A stretch of DNA of 64,000 nucleotides from Pedobacter frigidisoli (GCF_004331675.1 NZ_SJSN01000018.1:40135-104134); one strand, 5' to 3'. Positions 42,905 to 51,426 are shown, numbered from the stretch's first letter. The notes: generated by a model not told the origin, from the letters alone. A program made the numbers and translations.

Positions 42905-43361
42905 CAGTCCCTCCCTTTTTATTACCCATTACCTTTTGGGCAAGGTTTGCGAAGTTGGCGGGAACATCATCAAAAATATCCTCGTAGGATTTCTTGTCCC
43001 AAACCTCAATACGATCTAATTGGCAAGCCAAAACCAGATCACTACCAATCCCAGCATATTCAACTAATGATTTCGGCAACAGTACTCGACCAGCAGCATC
43101 GAGCGAAAGCTCAGTTGCACCACGCGTAAAGGCCCTTACAAAGGCACGGTTTTCTTGATCGTAAATATTAAGCTTTGCCAGATCGGCAACAACGGCATCC
43201 CAAACAGATTTAGGATAAATGACTAGATTTTTCTCAAAACCACGATTGATAATCAGGCCCTCGCTCTCTGCAGTAGGCAATTGTTTCTTAAGCGCAGCAG
43301 GCACCATAAGGCGTCCCTTTGCGTCAAGTTTACAATCGAATTCTCCTAAAAGTTGGGTCAT
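42894..43361 (-). CDS. mraZ: Transcriptional regulator MraZ
   Basis: DNA-binding repressor of its own dcw operon. Two SpoVT-AbrB-type halves are visible: LLGEFDCKLDAKGRLMVPAALKKQL (about 3-27) and a second copy with LSLDAAGRVLLPKSL (about 87-101). The paired DAKGR/DAAGR motifs are diagnostic. It has 155 residues, typical of the family. It is the first gene of the cluster, and three GTGGT repeats at 10-bp spacing lie 45-70 bp upstream. Confidence 0.96.
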   Translation of the reverse strand: MTQLLGEFDCKLDAKGRLMVPAALKKQLPTAESEGLIINRGFEKNLVIYPKSVWDAVVADLAKLNIYDQENRAFVRAFTRGATELSLDAAGRVLLPKSLVEYAGIGSDLVLACQLDRIEVWDKKSYEDIFDDVPANFANLAQKVMGNKKGGTDGE

Positions 43362-43405
43362 AGTGGTATTTACACTTTTTATCTAGTGTAAAAGTAAATA
43401 GTTCT

Positions 43406-43430
43406 ACCACTTTTTACCACTTTTTACCAC
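43406..43430 (-). promoter_or_regulatory. MraZ operator: three GTGGT boxes at exact 10-bp spacing
   Basis: On the minus strand GTGGT occurs at 43426-43430, 43416-43420 and 43406-43410, separated by AAAAA. MraZ in other phyla binds three or four short G-rich repeats (TGGGN-like) with 5-nt spacers upstream of its own gene, so the arrangement fits autoregulation. A -7-like TACTTTTA follows near 43387-43394. Confidence 0.75.
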
Positions 43431-43436
43431 AAAAAA

Positions 43437-43763
43437 GTTTTCCACATCCTTTTTGTTACGTTTGGCAACAAAAAAGAGACTAAAATTAGCATTCGTATTA
43501 TGCTAAAAACAAGCTTAAACGCTGATAATCAACTCATTCCATCACTTATTTTCGGGATATGAAACAATATTCAATACTTAAAAAGTGGTGGGAGAAATAA
43601 TCACTATGATGCTGAAATTTCGGTCTAAAGCTACAAAAAATCCATCAATCGTCCGGAGTTATCTCTGTTTTGCCCTAGGAAGTTTTATTTTTTGGACTCA
43701 GTGAAGCAAGGGGTCAATTGCTGTTGAAGCTTTCAACCAGATGCCTATCAGTTCGTCGTAAAA
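43437..43763. other. Intergenic region upstream of mraZ
   Basis: Holds GTTTTCCACA at 43437-43446 (the same word occurs twice before ftsZ) and a hairpin TTTTTGTT/AACAAAAA at 43450-43457 and 43467-43474. The rest, to the next terminator, is AT-rich with no believable ORF. Confidence 0.5.
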
Positions 43764-43793
43764 CAAAAAACCCCGCCAACAGTGTCGGCAAGG
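43764..43793 (-). terminator. Terminator of the collagen-like lipoprotein gene
   Basis: On the minus strand CCTTGCC pairs with GGCGGGG (two G-T pairs), followed by TTTTTTG. It lies 35 bp past the stop. Confidence 0.65.
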
Positions 43794-43827
43794 TTTGATG
43801 AGAGACTGAATAAATGATGCACGATGT

Positions 43828-44727
43828 TTAGTTACCTATTCCATAAAATTTTTGTACCGCTTGGTAATCTTTGAGGTTGGGCTTATTTGCTCCAGCAACG
43901 GACACTGCTGTACCGCCTGGAATAATAACATACCGATATTGTAACAGCGTAGATAAAGCTACAGAATTGGTATTGTCAGCGGTAAAGCGGGTGAAATTAA
44001 ATCGACCAACAGTGGGAATATAACTGATCGTATTAAGCTTTCCACCAGCATAGGAGCTATATGGCAAGGGGAATATCCCGCCGCCAAAATTAAAGTAAAC
44101 CTGTATCGTTCCTGAATTTAATATAGCGGTGGTTAATGCTGGCGCAGTAAGGCTTGCCACCTTAAGTGAGGTATTATCAATAAGAGTATCCCTGAAGCTT
44201 TTTGCATAATTCCAGCCAGAATACATCACGTTGGCCGTTCCCTTAAGTGATAATGCCACGCCCCATCCTGTATCGGTTTTCGGTCCGTAGAAATTATAGG
44301 TTGTTTTATCGAGGTAATAATCTCCAATAACGCCAAGATCGGCAGTCGGCGTAATGGTTCCACTCAGAATCTTACTTCCCGCAGCGCCATTGCTGCCATT
44401 GGCTCCATTGGTTCCAGTTGCCCCAGTCGCTCCAGTTGCACCAGTTTGTCCGACTGCCCCTTTCATGGAGAATGGTGTTCCCCATCCGTCAGCTTTTTTT
44501 GGACCATAAAAATTACTGGAGGCGATGTCTAGGTAGAAATCACCCATTAAGCCAATGGTTGTAGCTGGAGATCCGGTTCCACTCAATACTGTACTACCAG
44601 CTGGACCCGCAAGTCCTGGATCACCTTTTGGGCCTTGCTCTGCAATTTCCTTTTTACAGCCCAGAAATGTACAAAATGATATGATCAGTAATAGGGATAA
44701 TAGTTTAAAAATTTGGTAGTTTTTCAT
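43828..44727 (-). CDS. Collagen-like repeat lipoprotein with a duplicated module
   Basis: A 299-residue lipoprotein. The signal sequence ends in the lipobox FLGC with Cys24. Two short collagen-like Gly-X-Y runs occur (about 32-45, GPKGDPGLAGPAG, and about 90-118, GATGATGATGTNG). Each is followed by a matching module with LSGT, a GD[FY]YLD motif, NFYGPK and GWG (about 48-88 and 121-163), so the N-terminal half arose by internal duplication. The C-terminal 130 residues are beta-rich and end in AVQKFYGIGN. Such proteins are found on Bacteroidota surfaces; their role is unknown. It is monocistronic. Confidence 0.85.
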   Translation of the reverse strand: MKNYQIFKLLSLLLIISFCTFLGCKKEIAEQGPKGDPGLAGPAGSTVLSGTGSPATTIGLMGDFYLDIASSNFYGPKKADGWGTPFSMKGAVGQTGATGATGATGTNGANGSNGAAGSKILSGTITPTADLGVIGDYYLDKTTYNFYGPKTDTGWGVALSLKGTANVMYSGWNYAKSFRDTLIDNTSLKVASLTAPALTTAILNSGTIQVYFNFGGGIFPLPYSSYAGGKLNTISYIPTVGRFNFTRFTADNTNSVALSTLLQYRYVIIPGGTAVSVAGANKPNLKDYQAVQKFYGIGN

Positions 44728-45178
44728 ATTGGATTATTTTAAGGTTTAAGTTTAAAGTTGAATGCCAATCCGTCAAGGGGCAGTTGTTCTCAAAGACTTA
44801 TCCTGCCCGTTAACTTTCCTTGAGATACCTAGAGATGCATTCTGGCAATCAATTCGTGCTATAAAACTAAAATTCAAACCCATTAAATTAATTGATAATG
44901 AGCGAATTAACCTTTACAATGAGTGAGCGACCCGTTCAAATTAGTTAATTAATTTTTATAAACCGCATGAATGAAAGATCAATAAGCTGGTGGATTGTTC
45001 AAATGTGCTTTTGATTCAATGGAATAAAATATGCTATCCTATTTTACAGCATAGCGAAGATAGCTCTTGGAGTTGAGCGCTATCAACATTAAAATGAAAT
45101 TGGTTTACAAATTATTAAAAAACGTCGTTACAGTTTTGATTTACAGAAACTTAAGGTTATTTTAGTTAAAAAATCATC
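44728..45178. other. 451-bp divergent intergenic region
   Basis: Lies between the collagen-like gene and the cupin gene and should hold both promoters. No exact TAnnTTTG box at a sensible distance, no strong repeat and no credible ORF were seen. Confidence 0.4.
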
Positions 45179-45757
45179 ATGAAAAGGAATTCATTTTTTA
45201 AGGCCATTGGGCTTCTTGTCACAATGCCTTTCATTTCCCTAAAAGGATTTTCAGCGGAGATTATACAGCTGATAGCCAAGATGGGGTTTCTGGTCCGGGC
45301 TGGTCGGGATAGATTTGAAAAGCCAATAACCTTATTTGAGGGCGATACCTTTTATACCAAGGTATCAACAAAGGATACCAATGGAGATCTTTATGTATTC
45401 GAATCTACGAGGATAAAAAATGGAGGGCCATCCTTGCACTTTCATTATGACCAAGATGAGATCTGGTATATTCTGGAGGGAGAATTTTTGATCAAGGTTG
45501 GAGACATCACTTACGAGGCGAAAGCGGGAGATACGGTATTTGGACCAAGAAAAATCCCCCATTCCTTTGCAAAAAGAGGAGACGGACAAGCAAGGGTGAT
45601 GATAACCTTTCAACCCGCGGGCAAAATGGAGGAGTTTTTTATCAAGGTTTCGCAAGGTAAACTAAAAGAGCTCAGTCCTGAGCAGCAGCAAGCAGTGAGA
45701 AAGGAACATGGGTTTGAAGCGGTTGGGGCTGGCGTGGGTTATATGAAAAAATTATGA
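45179..45757 (+). CDS. Cupin-domain protein with N-terminal signal-like segment
   Basis: A 192-residue protein. A hydrophobic N-terminus (KAIGLLVTMPFISLKGFSAE, about 8-27) suggests export. The single cupin barrel (about 50-145) shows the two metal motifs: motif 1 as GGPSLHFHYDQDEIWYILEG (His-x-His, Glu) and motif 2 as AGDTVFGPRKIPHSF (final His). The RmlC-like fold supports many reactions, and the substrate cannot be assigned. It is monocistronic and faces pgk tail to tail. Confidence 0.85.
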   Translation: MKRNSFFKAIGLLVTMPFISLKGFSAEIIQLIAKMGFLVRAGRDRFEKPITLFEGDTFYTKVSTKDTNGDLYVFESTRIKNGGPSLHFHYDQDEIWYILEGEFLIKVGDITYEAKAGDTVFGPRKIPHSFAKRGDGQARVMITFQPAGKMEEFFIKVSQGKLKELSPEQQQAVRKEHGFEAVGAGVGYMKKL

Positions 45758-45763
45758 TCAGAT

Positions 45764-45798
45764 AAAAAGACGTCTGGTGAGGTACCCTCACCAGACGT
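45764..45798 (-). terminator. Terminator of pgk
   Basis: ACGTCTGGTGAGG (45770-45782) and its exact complement (45786-45798) form a 13-bp stem with a 3-nt loop. On the minus strand it is followed by CTTTTTAT. On the plus strand there is no T-run, so it serves mainly pgk. Confidence 0.8.
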
Positions 45799-45806
45799 TG
45801 GCATCT

Positions 45807-47000
45807 TTAGCCATTAATGGCCTTTACCCCTGGCAATTCCTTACCTTCCATATACTCCAGTAATGCACCACCACCGGTTGATACATAACTTACCTTATCT
45901 TCCATACCGAATTTAGCGATTGCCGCAGCAGAATCGCCGCCACCAATCAATGAAAATGCACCGTTATCTTTGGTTGCTGCAACAACAGCTTCTGCAACAG
46001 CCTTGGTTCCAGCCTCGAAGTTTTCCATTTCGAAAACACCCATCGGGCCATTCCAAAGTAAGGTCCTAGATTTTTTAATTACCTCTTGGAACAATGCAAT
46101 TGATTTTGGGCCAATATCAAGTCCCATCCAATCTGTTGGAATCTGGCCAGAATCCACATCTTTTTTATCTGCATCATTTGAAAATTTATCTGCTATTACC
46201 GTATCGACAGGAAGAATAAGGTTTACACCCTTAGCTTTGGCCTTTTCGATCAACTCTAAAGATAATGCCTGTTTATCTGCCTCTAAAAGTGATGTACCGA
46301 TCTCACCACCTTGCGCCTTGGCAAAAGTGTATGCCATCCCACCACCAATGATCAGGTTATCTACCTTGTCCAACAGCTTTTCGATCAAAAGGATCTTATC
46401 CGACACCTTAGCTCCACCCATAATTGCCGTGAAAGGCCGTTCTGCATGGTTTAATATCTTTTCTGCATTTTCTACCTCAGATGCCATTAAGTAACCAAAA
46501 TATTTTGCATCAGGAAAGAATTGAGCAATGATTGAAGTTGATGCGTGGGCACGGTGAGCTGTACCAAAGGCGTCATTCACATAAACCTCACCCAATTTCG
46601 AGAGTTTTTCCGCAAAGGCTACATCACCCTTTTCCTCTTCCTTATAAAAACGAAGATTCTCGAGCAACAATACCTCACCTGGTTTTAAATCTGCCGCTTG
46701 TTTAGTAGCACTTTCACCAATACAGTCATCAGCGAACTTTACCTCAACGCCAACAAGCGAGGAAAGATCTGGAAGAATGTGCTTCAATGAATATTTATCG
46801 GTTGGTCCGTCTTTTGGGCGGCCCAGGTGCGACATCAAGATCACCGAACCACCGTCCTTTAGTATCTTGGAAATGGTTGGCAATGCTGCACGAATTCTCT
46901 TATCATCGGTAATCTTGAATTCATCGTCTAGGGGAACATTAAAGTCTACCCTGATTAATGCTTTTTTATCTTTAAAGTCAAACTGGTCAATTGTATTCAT
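45807..47000 (-). CDS. pgk: Phosphoglycerate kinase
   Basis: Interconverts 1,3-bisphosphoglycerate and 3-phosphoglycerate with ADP/ATP in glycolysis. RVDFNVPLD near 17-25 and SHLGRPKDGP near 58-67 bind substrate, LLENLRFYKEEEKGD follows near 113, GGAKVSDKI near 196 contributes to the nucleotide site, and GGGDSAAAI with STGGGALLEYMEGK closes the protein. Its 397 residues are typical. It starts 4 bp after a GNAT acetyltransferase gene, so it is probably co-transcribed from a promoter upstream of that gene which carries a LacI-type palindrome. Confidence 0.97.
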   Translation of the reverse strand: MNTIDQFDFKDKKALIRVDFNVPLDDEFKITDDKRIRAALPTISKILKDGGSVILMSHLGRPKDGPTDKYSLKHILPDLSSLVGVEVKFADDCIGESATKQAADLKPGEVLLLENLRFYKEEEKGDVAFAEKLSKLGEVYVNDAFGTAHRAHASTSIIAQFFPDAKYFGYLMASEVENAEKILNHAERPFTAIMGGAKVSDKILLIEKLLDKVDNLIIGGGMAYTFAKAQGGEIGTSLLEADKQALSLELIEKAKAKGVNLILPVDTVIADKFSNDADKKDVDSGQIPTDWMGLDIGPKSIALFQEVIKKSRTLLWNGPMGVFEMENFEAGTKAVAEAVVAATKDNGAFSLIGGGDSAAAIAKFGMEDKVSYVSTGGGALLEYMEGKELPGVKAING

Positions 47001-47004
47001 GTTT

Positions 47005-47442
47005 TTATTTTGATTTTAAGTTTAATTTCATTTCGTAATGGAAGCCAATTCCCGGAATATCAAATTCTGGGGAATCGGTCGTGAAGCCGATCTTTTTGTA
47101 AAAGCCAGCGGCTGATGATCTTGCATTGCACCATAAATAATTGGTATTGTATTCCCTAAGGTAATCTATGGCAAAGGCAATAAGCGATGCACCATAACCC
47201 TTTCCACCAAGATCGGGATGGGTTGCCATACCGCGAAGTTGATAACCTTCGCCCTCATCGGGAAAGAAATCATTGCGCATAAAGGTTGCTATGGACCTGA
47301 TCCCGCCATCTTCAACAAAACCTAAGTGGAAAGTATCGTATGCCCGATCCCCCTCAAAAACACAATCGCTAAGTGGCTTTCCGTTTCGCAACATCAGGCT
47401 TCTTAAGGGCAGTACTTCTTCTGGCAGAATAAATTTAACCAT
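47005..47442 (-). CDS. GNAT-family N-acetyltransferase
   Basis: A 145-residue single-domain GNAT. The acetyl-CoA loop is in LRGMATHPDLGGKGYGASLI (about 69-88, the Q/RxxGxG/A motif A), and the C-terminal FYKKIGFT block (about 116-123) is motif B. The substrate is unknown. It is the first gene of a probable two-gene operon with pgk (4-bp gap). A TAACTTTG -7 box and a perfect 12-bp palindrome lie 61-79 bp upstream. Confidence 0.88.
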   Translation of the reverse strand: MVKFILPEEVLPLRSLMLRNGKPLSDCVFEGDRAYDTFHLGFVEDGGIRSIATFMRNDFFPDEGEGYQLRGMATHPDLGGKGYGASLIAFAIDYLREYNTNYLWCNARSSAAGFYKKIGFTTDSPEFDIPGIGFHYEMKLNLKSK

Positions 47443-47502
47443 AACATTTTGATAGGATCAATAAGCAGCTGCCAACGATCAAGATGACCTCTAGCGGGCT
47501 TC

Positions 47503-47514
47503 GCAAACGTTTGC
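47503..47514. promoter_or_regulatory. Perfect 12-bp palindrome, LacI-family-type operator
   Basis: GCAAACGTTTGC is a perfect palindrome with the central CG typical of LacI/PurR-family operators; the E. coli PurR site has this same core. It abuts the -7 box of the GNAT-pgk promoter and would cover the transcription start, a classic repressor position. No LacI-family gene is in the window. Confidence 0.55.
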
Positions 47515-47521
47515 AAAGTTA
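47514..47521 (-). promoter_or_regulatory. -7 box of the GNAT-pgk operon
   Basis: TAACTTTG on the minus strand matches TAnnTTTG exactly. The predicted start is near 47508, about 65 nt before the ATG at 47442. No TTG is seen at -33, which may suit an activated or regulated promoter. Confidence 0.5.
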
Positions 47522-47598
47522 ATAAAGCATTTGAGATCACCTTAAAATTGGTCGTCACAATTTTGAACATTTTAATCGATTTCAACAAAGTGCATGTG

Positions 47599-47772
47599 AT
47601 GATACTGAGATATGATTATGATAGGGCAAGATGCCAAGATGGAAAATGCCTGATCATTACCAAGCAAGGTATAACAGGAAAGCTTAGCAGCAATAAAGAC
47701 TGGGAATTGTCTGGAGTCGATTTGAGGAACCCTAAGTCTCCCCATTTGCTTAGGATCATAGAAGAAAAATGA
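47599..47772 (+). CDS. Possible small protein of unknown function
   Basis: The only credible ORF in the 473-bp gap between GNAT and gap. It would encode 57 residues beginning MILRYDYDRARCQDGK and ending RIIEEK. Composition is protein-like and hydrophilic with two Cys, and an ATG at 47548 could extend it by 17 residues. There is no recognised family, no -7 box at a suitable distance and no clear ribosome-binding site, so it may be spurious. Confidence 0.3.
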   Translation: MILRYDYDRARCQDGKCLIITKQGITGKLSSNKDWELSGVDLRNPKSPHLLRIIEEK

Positions 47773-47900
47773 GCTGCAAACCTTATCGGGGGTAATTGAT
47801 AAGGCTGGTTACCAAAAACTGAGGACCGATAAAATGGGTTCCATTCATCATGGAGAGTTCCATTCATCTATCCCTCATTCCTAAAATTAAATGGGCTTGG

Positions 47901-47924
47901 TCAAAAAGAAATCTCCTATTTCTT
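47901..47924 (-). terminator. Terminator overlapping the end of gap
   Basis: On the minus strand AAGAAAT and ATTTCTT (47918-47924 and 47906-47912 on the plus strand) form a perfect 7-bp stem with a 5-nt loop, followed by TTTTTGA. The upstream arm contains the last two codons of gap and the start of its stop codon. Confidence 0.5.
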
Positions 47925-48908
47925 GAGCGCACTGATTTTTTTTACTACATCAATTAAACGACTACTGTAACCAAATTCGTTATCGTACCAACCCACCACC
48001 TTAATCAAATCACCAACAATAGATGTTAATAGGGAATCGAAAATGCAGGAATGCGGGTTATTGATAATATCGACAGATACAATTGGATCTTCCGTGTACT
48101 CTAGCAAACCAACCATTTCATTTTCAGAGGCCAGCTTAAAGGCTGCATTGATCTCCTCGATTGTCGTCTTGTTTTTTAAAAGACAGGTAAAATCGGTAAG
48201 AGATCCATTTAAGACCGGTACCCTGATCCCTGCCCCTCCCAAACGGCCCTCGAGTGCTGGGAAGATATGGGTAATCGCTTTCGCAGCTCCTGTTGTAGTT
48301 GGGATAATCGATGAAGAGGCTGCCCGAGCCCGGCGAAGATCCTTGTGATTGGCATCGTGTAGGTTTTGATCGCCGGTCATGGAGTGGATGGTGGTAATGT
48401 AGCCTTCCTCTACCCCCCAGTTATCGTTCAGGATCTTAATTATTGGGGCAATATTATTTGTGGTACAGCTTGCGTTAGAAAGCACGGGACTATTCAAGTC
48501 GATTTGACCATCGTTTACTCCAAGCACCACCATCGGGATATCATCAGCAGCTGGCGCAGATATTATTACCTGTTTTGCGCCAGCTACAATGTGTTGTTCA
48601 GCTGCTTCCCTGGTGAGGTTTTTGCCTGTACAATCAATCACCAAATCTACCCTTAAGGCAGACCAAGGCAATTCCTCGGCATTTTGTATGGTAAAAACAG
48701 GGATGGAAGATGCGCCAACTACAAGCGCATCAGGCTTAGCACTCACCTTACCCGCAAAAACGCCATGGACGGAATCGTACTTAAACAGATGGGCCATTGT
48801 CTGGGCATCGGCCAAATCGTTTATTGCAACTACCTCAAAGCCCTCTGCCAAAGCCAAGCGCAGAAAAGTCCTTCCTATCCTACCAAAACCATTAATTGCT
48901 AAACGCAT
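47916..48908 (-). CDS. gap: Glyceraldehyde-3-phosphate dehydrogenase, type I
   Basis: Oxidises glyceraldehyde 3-phosphate with NAD(P). The N-terminal Rossmann motif is AINGFGRIGRTFLR (about 3-16). Catalytic Cys148 is in LSNASCTTNN, and the partner His is in ITTIHSMTGDQNLHD near 175. The end WYDNEFGYSSRLIDVV is the standard C-terminal signature. Its 330 residues are normal. Asp32-equivalent DLADAQTM suggests NAD use, though many Bacteroidota carry several GAPDH copies. It is near pgk but in a separate transcription unit. Confidence 0.96.
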   Translation of the reverse strand: MRLAINGFGRIGRTFLRLALAEGFEVVAINDLADAQTMAHLFKYDSVHGVFAGKVSAKPDALVVGASSIPVFTIQNAEELPWSALRVDLVIDCTGKNLTREAAEQHIVAGAKQVIISAPAADDIPMVVLGVNDGQIDLNSPVLSNASCTTNNIAPIIKILNDNWGVEEGYITTIHSMTGDQNLHDANHKDLRRARAASSSIIPTTTGAAKAITHIFPALEGRLGGAGIRVPVLNGSLTDFTCLLKNKTTIEEINAAFKLASENEMVGLLEYTEDPIVSVDIINNPHSCIFDSLLTSIVGDLIKVVGWYDNEFGYSSRLIDVVKKISALKK

Positions 48909-48927
48909 CCTTATTAAAATTGAAGTG

Positions 48928-48935
48928 CAAAATTA
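48928..48935 (-). promoter_or_regulatory. -7 box of gap
   Basis: TAATTTTG on the minus strand matches TAnnTTTG exactly and lies 19 nt before the ATG at 48908, giving a leader of about 12 nt. A -33 TTG is not evident. Confidence 0.5.
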
Positions 48936-49128
48936 GTATTTATTAATTGATATAGGAACTAGAATAAATACTGGTGTTAGCTTTATAATGTACGACTTAA
49001 AACTAATCGTAATCGGTATTTACACAGATAGGTTTTTCGCAAGGAAACAAAGATTGATACAAAATTGGAGAATCCCGGGAGAGTAAGTAAGGGAAAGAAA
49101 ATACATTTAGGAGGTGAAATCGGAATCG

Positions 49129-50235
49129 CTACTTCGTCAATCGATCTTTCTTGCAAAGACCTAGGGTGATTAGACTGTTGAATAGCATGCAGATTAAAAT
49201 GATTAAGATGATCAAGAAAAAGTTGCCCAATTTCTGGAAAGCAATGGTTCCGGCGATGATCGCCAAATTGGACCCAGCTGTTGCGATAACGATCCAGTTT
49301 GGTTTAAGTCCGAGGCGCTGTAAGCGATGATGAATGTGATTCCTATCCCCTTTAAAAGGTGAACTCCTTTTTAATATCCTCACCGTAAAAACCCTTAAGG
49401 AATCAAATATAGGCACAATTAAAATCCCCACAGTAATGGCTGGTGCAGAGAAGAATGCCGGGTGACCCCCTGCATTGTATTTATTCAATTCGATGAATTT
49501 TATGGCCAATGCTGCAGAGACCAGCCCTATAATTAAGGCTCCAGTATCACCCATAAAAATCTTTGCAGGAAACCAGTTGTATTTCAAAAAGCCAGCAATA
49601 GCGCCCGATAGGGCGAAAGCGATGGATGAATAGCAGACCTCCCCCATCATTGCAAATAATAGACCAAATACCATGCTGGTAAGTATGCCTATACCCCCAG
49701 CCAAGCCATCAATCCCATCAATCAGATTAAAAGCGTTATTAAGAAAAATGATTAAGACTAGTGAGAAAAGACCCCCCCATAAAGAAGGCATATCCCAAAC
49801 ACCAAATACGCCATATAAGCTAGATAAACGAAAACCACCAAAAAAAACCAAGATAAAGGCCACGGTAATCTGAAGTAAAAACTTCGTGCTTGTGTTTATG
49901 CCATATACATCATCTTTCAAGCCTAAAGCGGCAAGTATGATACATGAGGCAATTAAAAAGTTGGCTTCCTTGTAATTAATGACTGCAGAAAACAAAAGAA
50001 TGGTAACAGTAAAGCTTCCCACAATGGCAAGCCCCCCGAGTCTAGAAATGTTCCGCTTGTGGTTCTTTCGATAAAGGTCATTCTTATCAAAGAGCCCATA
50101 TTTTAGAGCTGTATAAATCAGGCTTGGAACACTCAATATAACTATGGAAAACGCCAAGGTAAAGATGGCGAGATAGAAGAACTCTGGATTTGTATTAAGG
50201 ATATCTTGAAGCAAAACGGGAACGGCTTTGGGCAA
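49129..50235 (-). CDS. WecA/MraY-family polyprenyl-phosphate sugar-1-phosphate transferase
   Basis: Starts polysaccharide assembly by moving a sugar-1-phosphate (in WecA, GlcNAc-1-P) to undecaprenyl phosphate. About ten membrane segments are visible. Motifs: KNHKRNISRLGGLAI near 37-51, LGLKDDVYGI near 104, NAFNLIDGIDGLAGGIG near 167-183, MGDTGALIIGL, and DRNHIHHRLQRLGLKP near the end. Its 368 residues match WecA-like enzymes. The start is uncertain: the frame opens with a TTG at 50235 that lies inside a TATATTTG box, so a TTG at 50214 may be the real start. It is probably the initiating enzyme for the adjacent polysaccharide cluster. Confidence 0.9.
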   Translation of the reverse strand: MPKAVPVLLQDILNTNPEFFYLAIFTLAFSIVILSVPSLIYTALKYGLFDKNDLYRKNHKRNISRLGGLAIVGSFTVTILLFSAVINYKEANFLIASCIILAALGLKDDVYGINTSTKFLLQITVAFILVFFGGFRLSSLYGVFGVWDMPSLWGGLFSLVLIIFLNNAFNLIDGIDGLAGGIGILTSMVFGLLFAMMGEVCYSSIAFALSGAIAGFLKYNWFPAKIFMGDTGALIIGLVSAALAIKFIELNKYNAGGHPAFFSAPAITVGILIVPIFDSLRVFTVRILKRSSPFKGDRNHIHHRLQRLGLKPNWIVIATAGSNLAIIAGTIAFQKLGNFFLIILIILICMLFNSLITLGLCKKDRLTK

Positions 50236-50679
50236 ATATAGTAATGTTGACTTGAATAAGTACGCGGGTTTGAAAGTTTAAGGTGATATAAATCAATACT
50301 TTCAATGTTCATGGCTAGCAATGGTGAATTCAATCCATGGTAAATGAGGTTCAGTTAGACGTTTAATTTGAATCATTATCTCAGCGGATAAATTGGCGCT
50401 TTGATGGATTCTTAGGTCCACTAATTAATAGAGTTTAGCCCAAAAGTGGCCGCTAATTACAAGACAGATGAAAATCATGCGAAGTCCGTCATAGATGGTC
50501 CGGTTAGCTCCTCCTTAATTAAGCTGGCTTTGTGACAATTACTGAGATCGGGTTGCATAACCAAAAATAATGATTGGTATGCCAAAATCGTAACATTGTT
50601 AAAAACCTGGTTGGGCCAAAATGTACCACAGGTTTGAACAATAGGTTATGGCTTTCCCAAATTACAAACCCCAATAAGA
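50236..50679. other. 444-bp gene-free region between WecA-like and GT2 genes
   Basis: Contains a minus-strand TATATTTG (50233-50240) that may drive the WecA-like gene. The rest shows no promoter pair, strong hairpin or ORF with credible composition. Confidence 0.4.
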
Positions 50680-51426
50680 TTATCGTAAAAACTGGCTGAG
50701 CTTGCCTAATTTTTTTCTGATCAGAGCGAATAATGGCAAAGGAATACCATTGCGCCTCAAAGCCACAAAATCGCCGCAAACTGCATTTAATACTCCTTTC
50801 AACGACCCATTGCTTACTCCCCCAAGCCTCATGTTGACCATCAGCTTAGCAATATACACAGCCTTGAGCTTATACTTATACAGAAACCTTAAAATCAGAT
50901 CATAGTCGGCTGTTGTGCCCAAATCCAGCGCGTAAGTTCCATATTTGGCAAACAGTTTTCTTTTCAGGTATAGTGTAGGGTGTGCTGGCATCCATCCTTT
51001 TTCCAAATCTACAAACCTTGCCTGTTTTGATTTCCATTTTCGGATAATCCTGCCAGAGTAAGGGTGAACGTAGTTTAGGTCGCCATACACGCCATCAATT
51101 GTTGGATCCATTATGAATTTTTCGGCAATAGCCTGTAGGATGTCCTTGCCTGCAAAAACATCATCTCCATTCAAAATACCAATAACCTCTCCCGTTGCTT
51201 CTTTTATGCCCTTATTGATTGCATCATACAGTCCCCGATCCTTTTCTGAAATGAAATAATCGATTTTCTCGCTATATAGATCGATAATCGCCAGCGTCCT
51301 ATCAGTGGAACCACCGTCAATTACGATATATTCAACATTTGGGTAAGTCTGCTCAAAAACGGATTGAATGCATGCTTCTAAAAACAATTCTCCATTAAAA
51401 ACGACGGTAATAACTGATATCTTCAT
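50680..51426 (-). CDS. Glycosyltransferase family 2
   Basis: A GT-A fold transferase. ISVITVVFNGELFLEACIQSV (about 3-23) opens the domain, YIVIDGGSTDRTL near 33-45 binds nucleotide, and the metal motif is the GILNGDDVFAG stretch near 83-93 (family DxD position). EKDRGLYDAINKG is common in GT2 enzymes acting on polysaccharide intermediates. Its 248 residues form a single domain without membrane segments, so it is probably peripheral at the inner membrane. It stands alone on the minus strand beside the plus-strand export operon; donor and acceptor are unknown. Confidence 0.9.
   Translation of the reverse strand: MKISVITVVFNGELFLEACIQSVFEQTYPNVEYIVIDGGSTDRTLAIIDLYSEKIDYFISEKDRGLYDAINKGIKEATGEVIGILNGDDVFAGKDILQAIAEKFIMDPTIDGVYGDLNYVHPYSGRIIRKWKSKQARFVDLEKGWMPAHPTLYLKRKLFAKYGTYALDLGTTADYDLILRFLYKYKLKAVYIAKLMVNMRLGGVSNGSLKGVLNAVCGDFVALRRNGIPLPLFALIRKKLGKLSQFLR

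Noticed and set aside
45970..46494. 174-residue plus-strand ORF opposite pgk
   Set aside because: It is antisense to conserved pgk motifs; Ser/Ile/Pro-rich composition is typical of a complement-frame artefact.
47616..47867. Minus-strand 83-residue ORF in the GNAT-gap interval
   Set aside because: It overlaps a slightly more plausible plus-strand frame, lacks promoter or start signals and has unremarkable composition.
50519..50779. 86-residue minus-strand ORF at the end of GT2
   Set aside because: It runs out of frame across the GT2 C-terminus into non-coding DNA and is rich in Trp, Phe and His without pattern.
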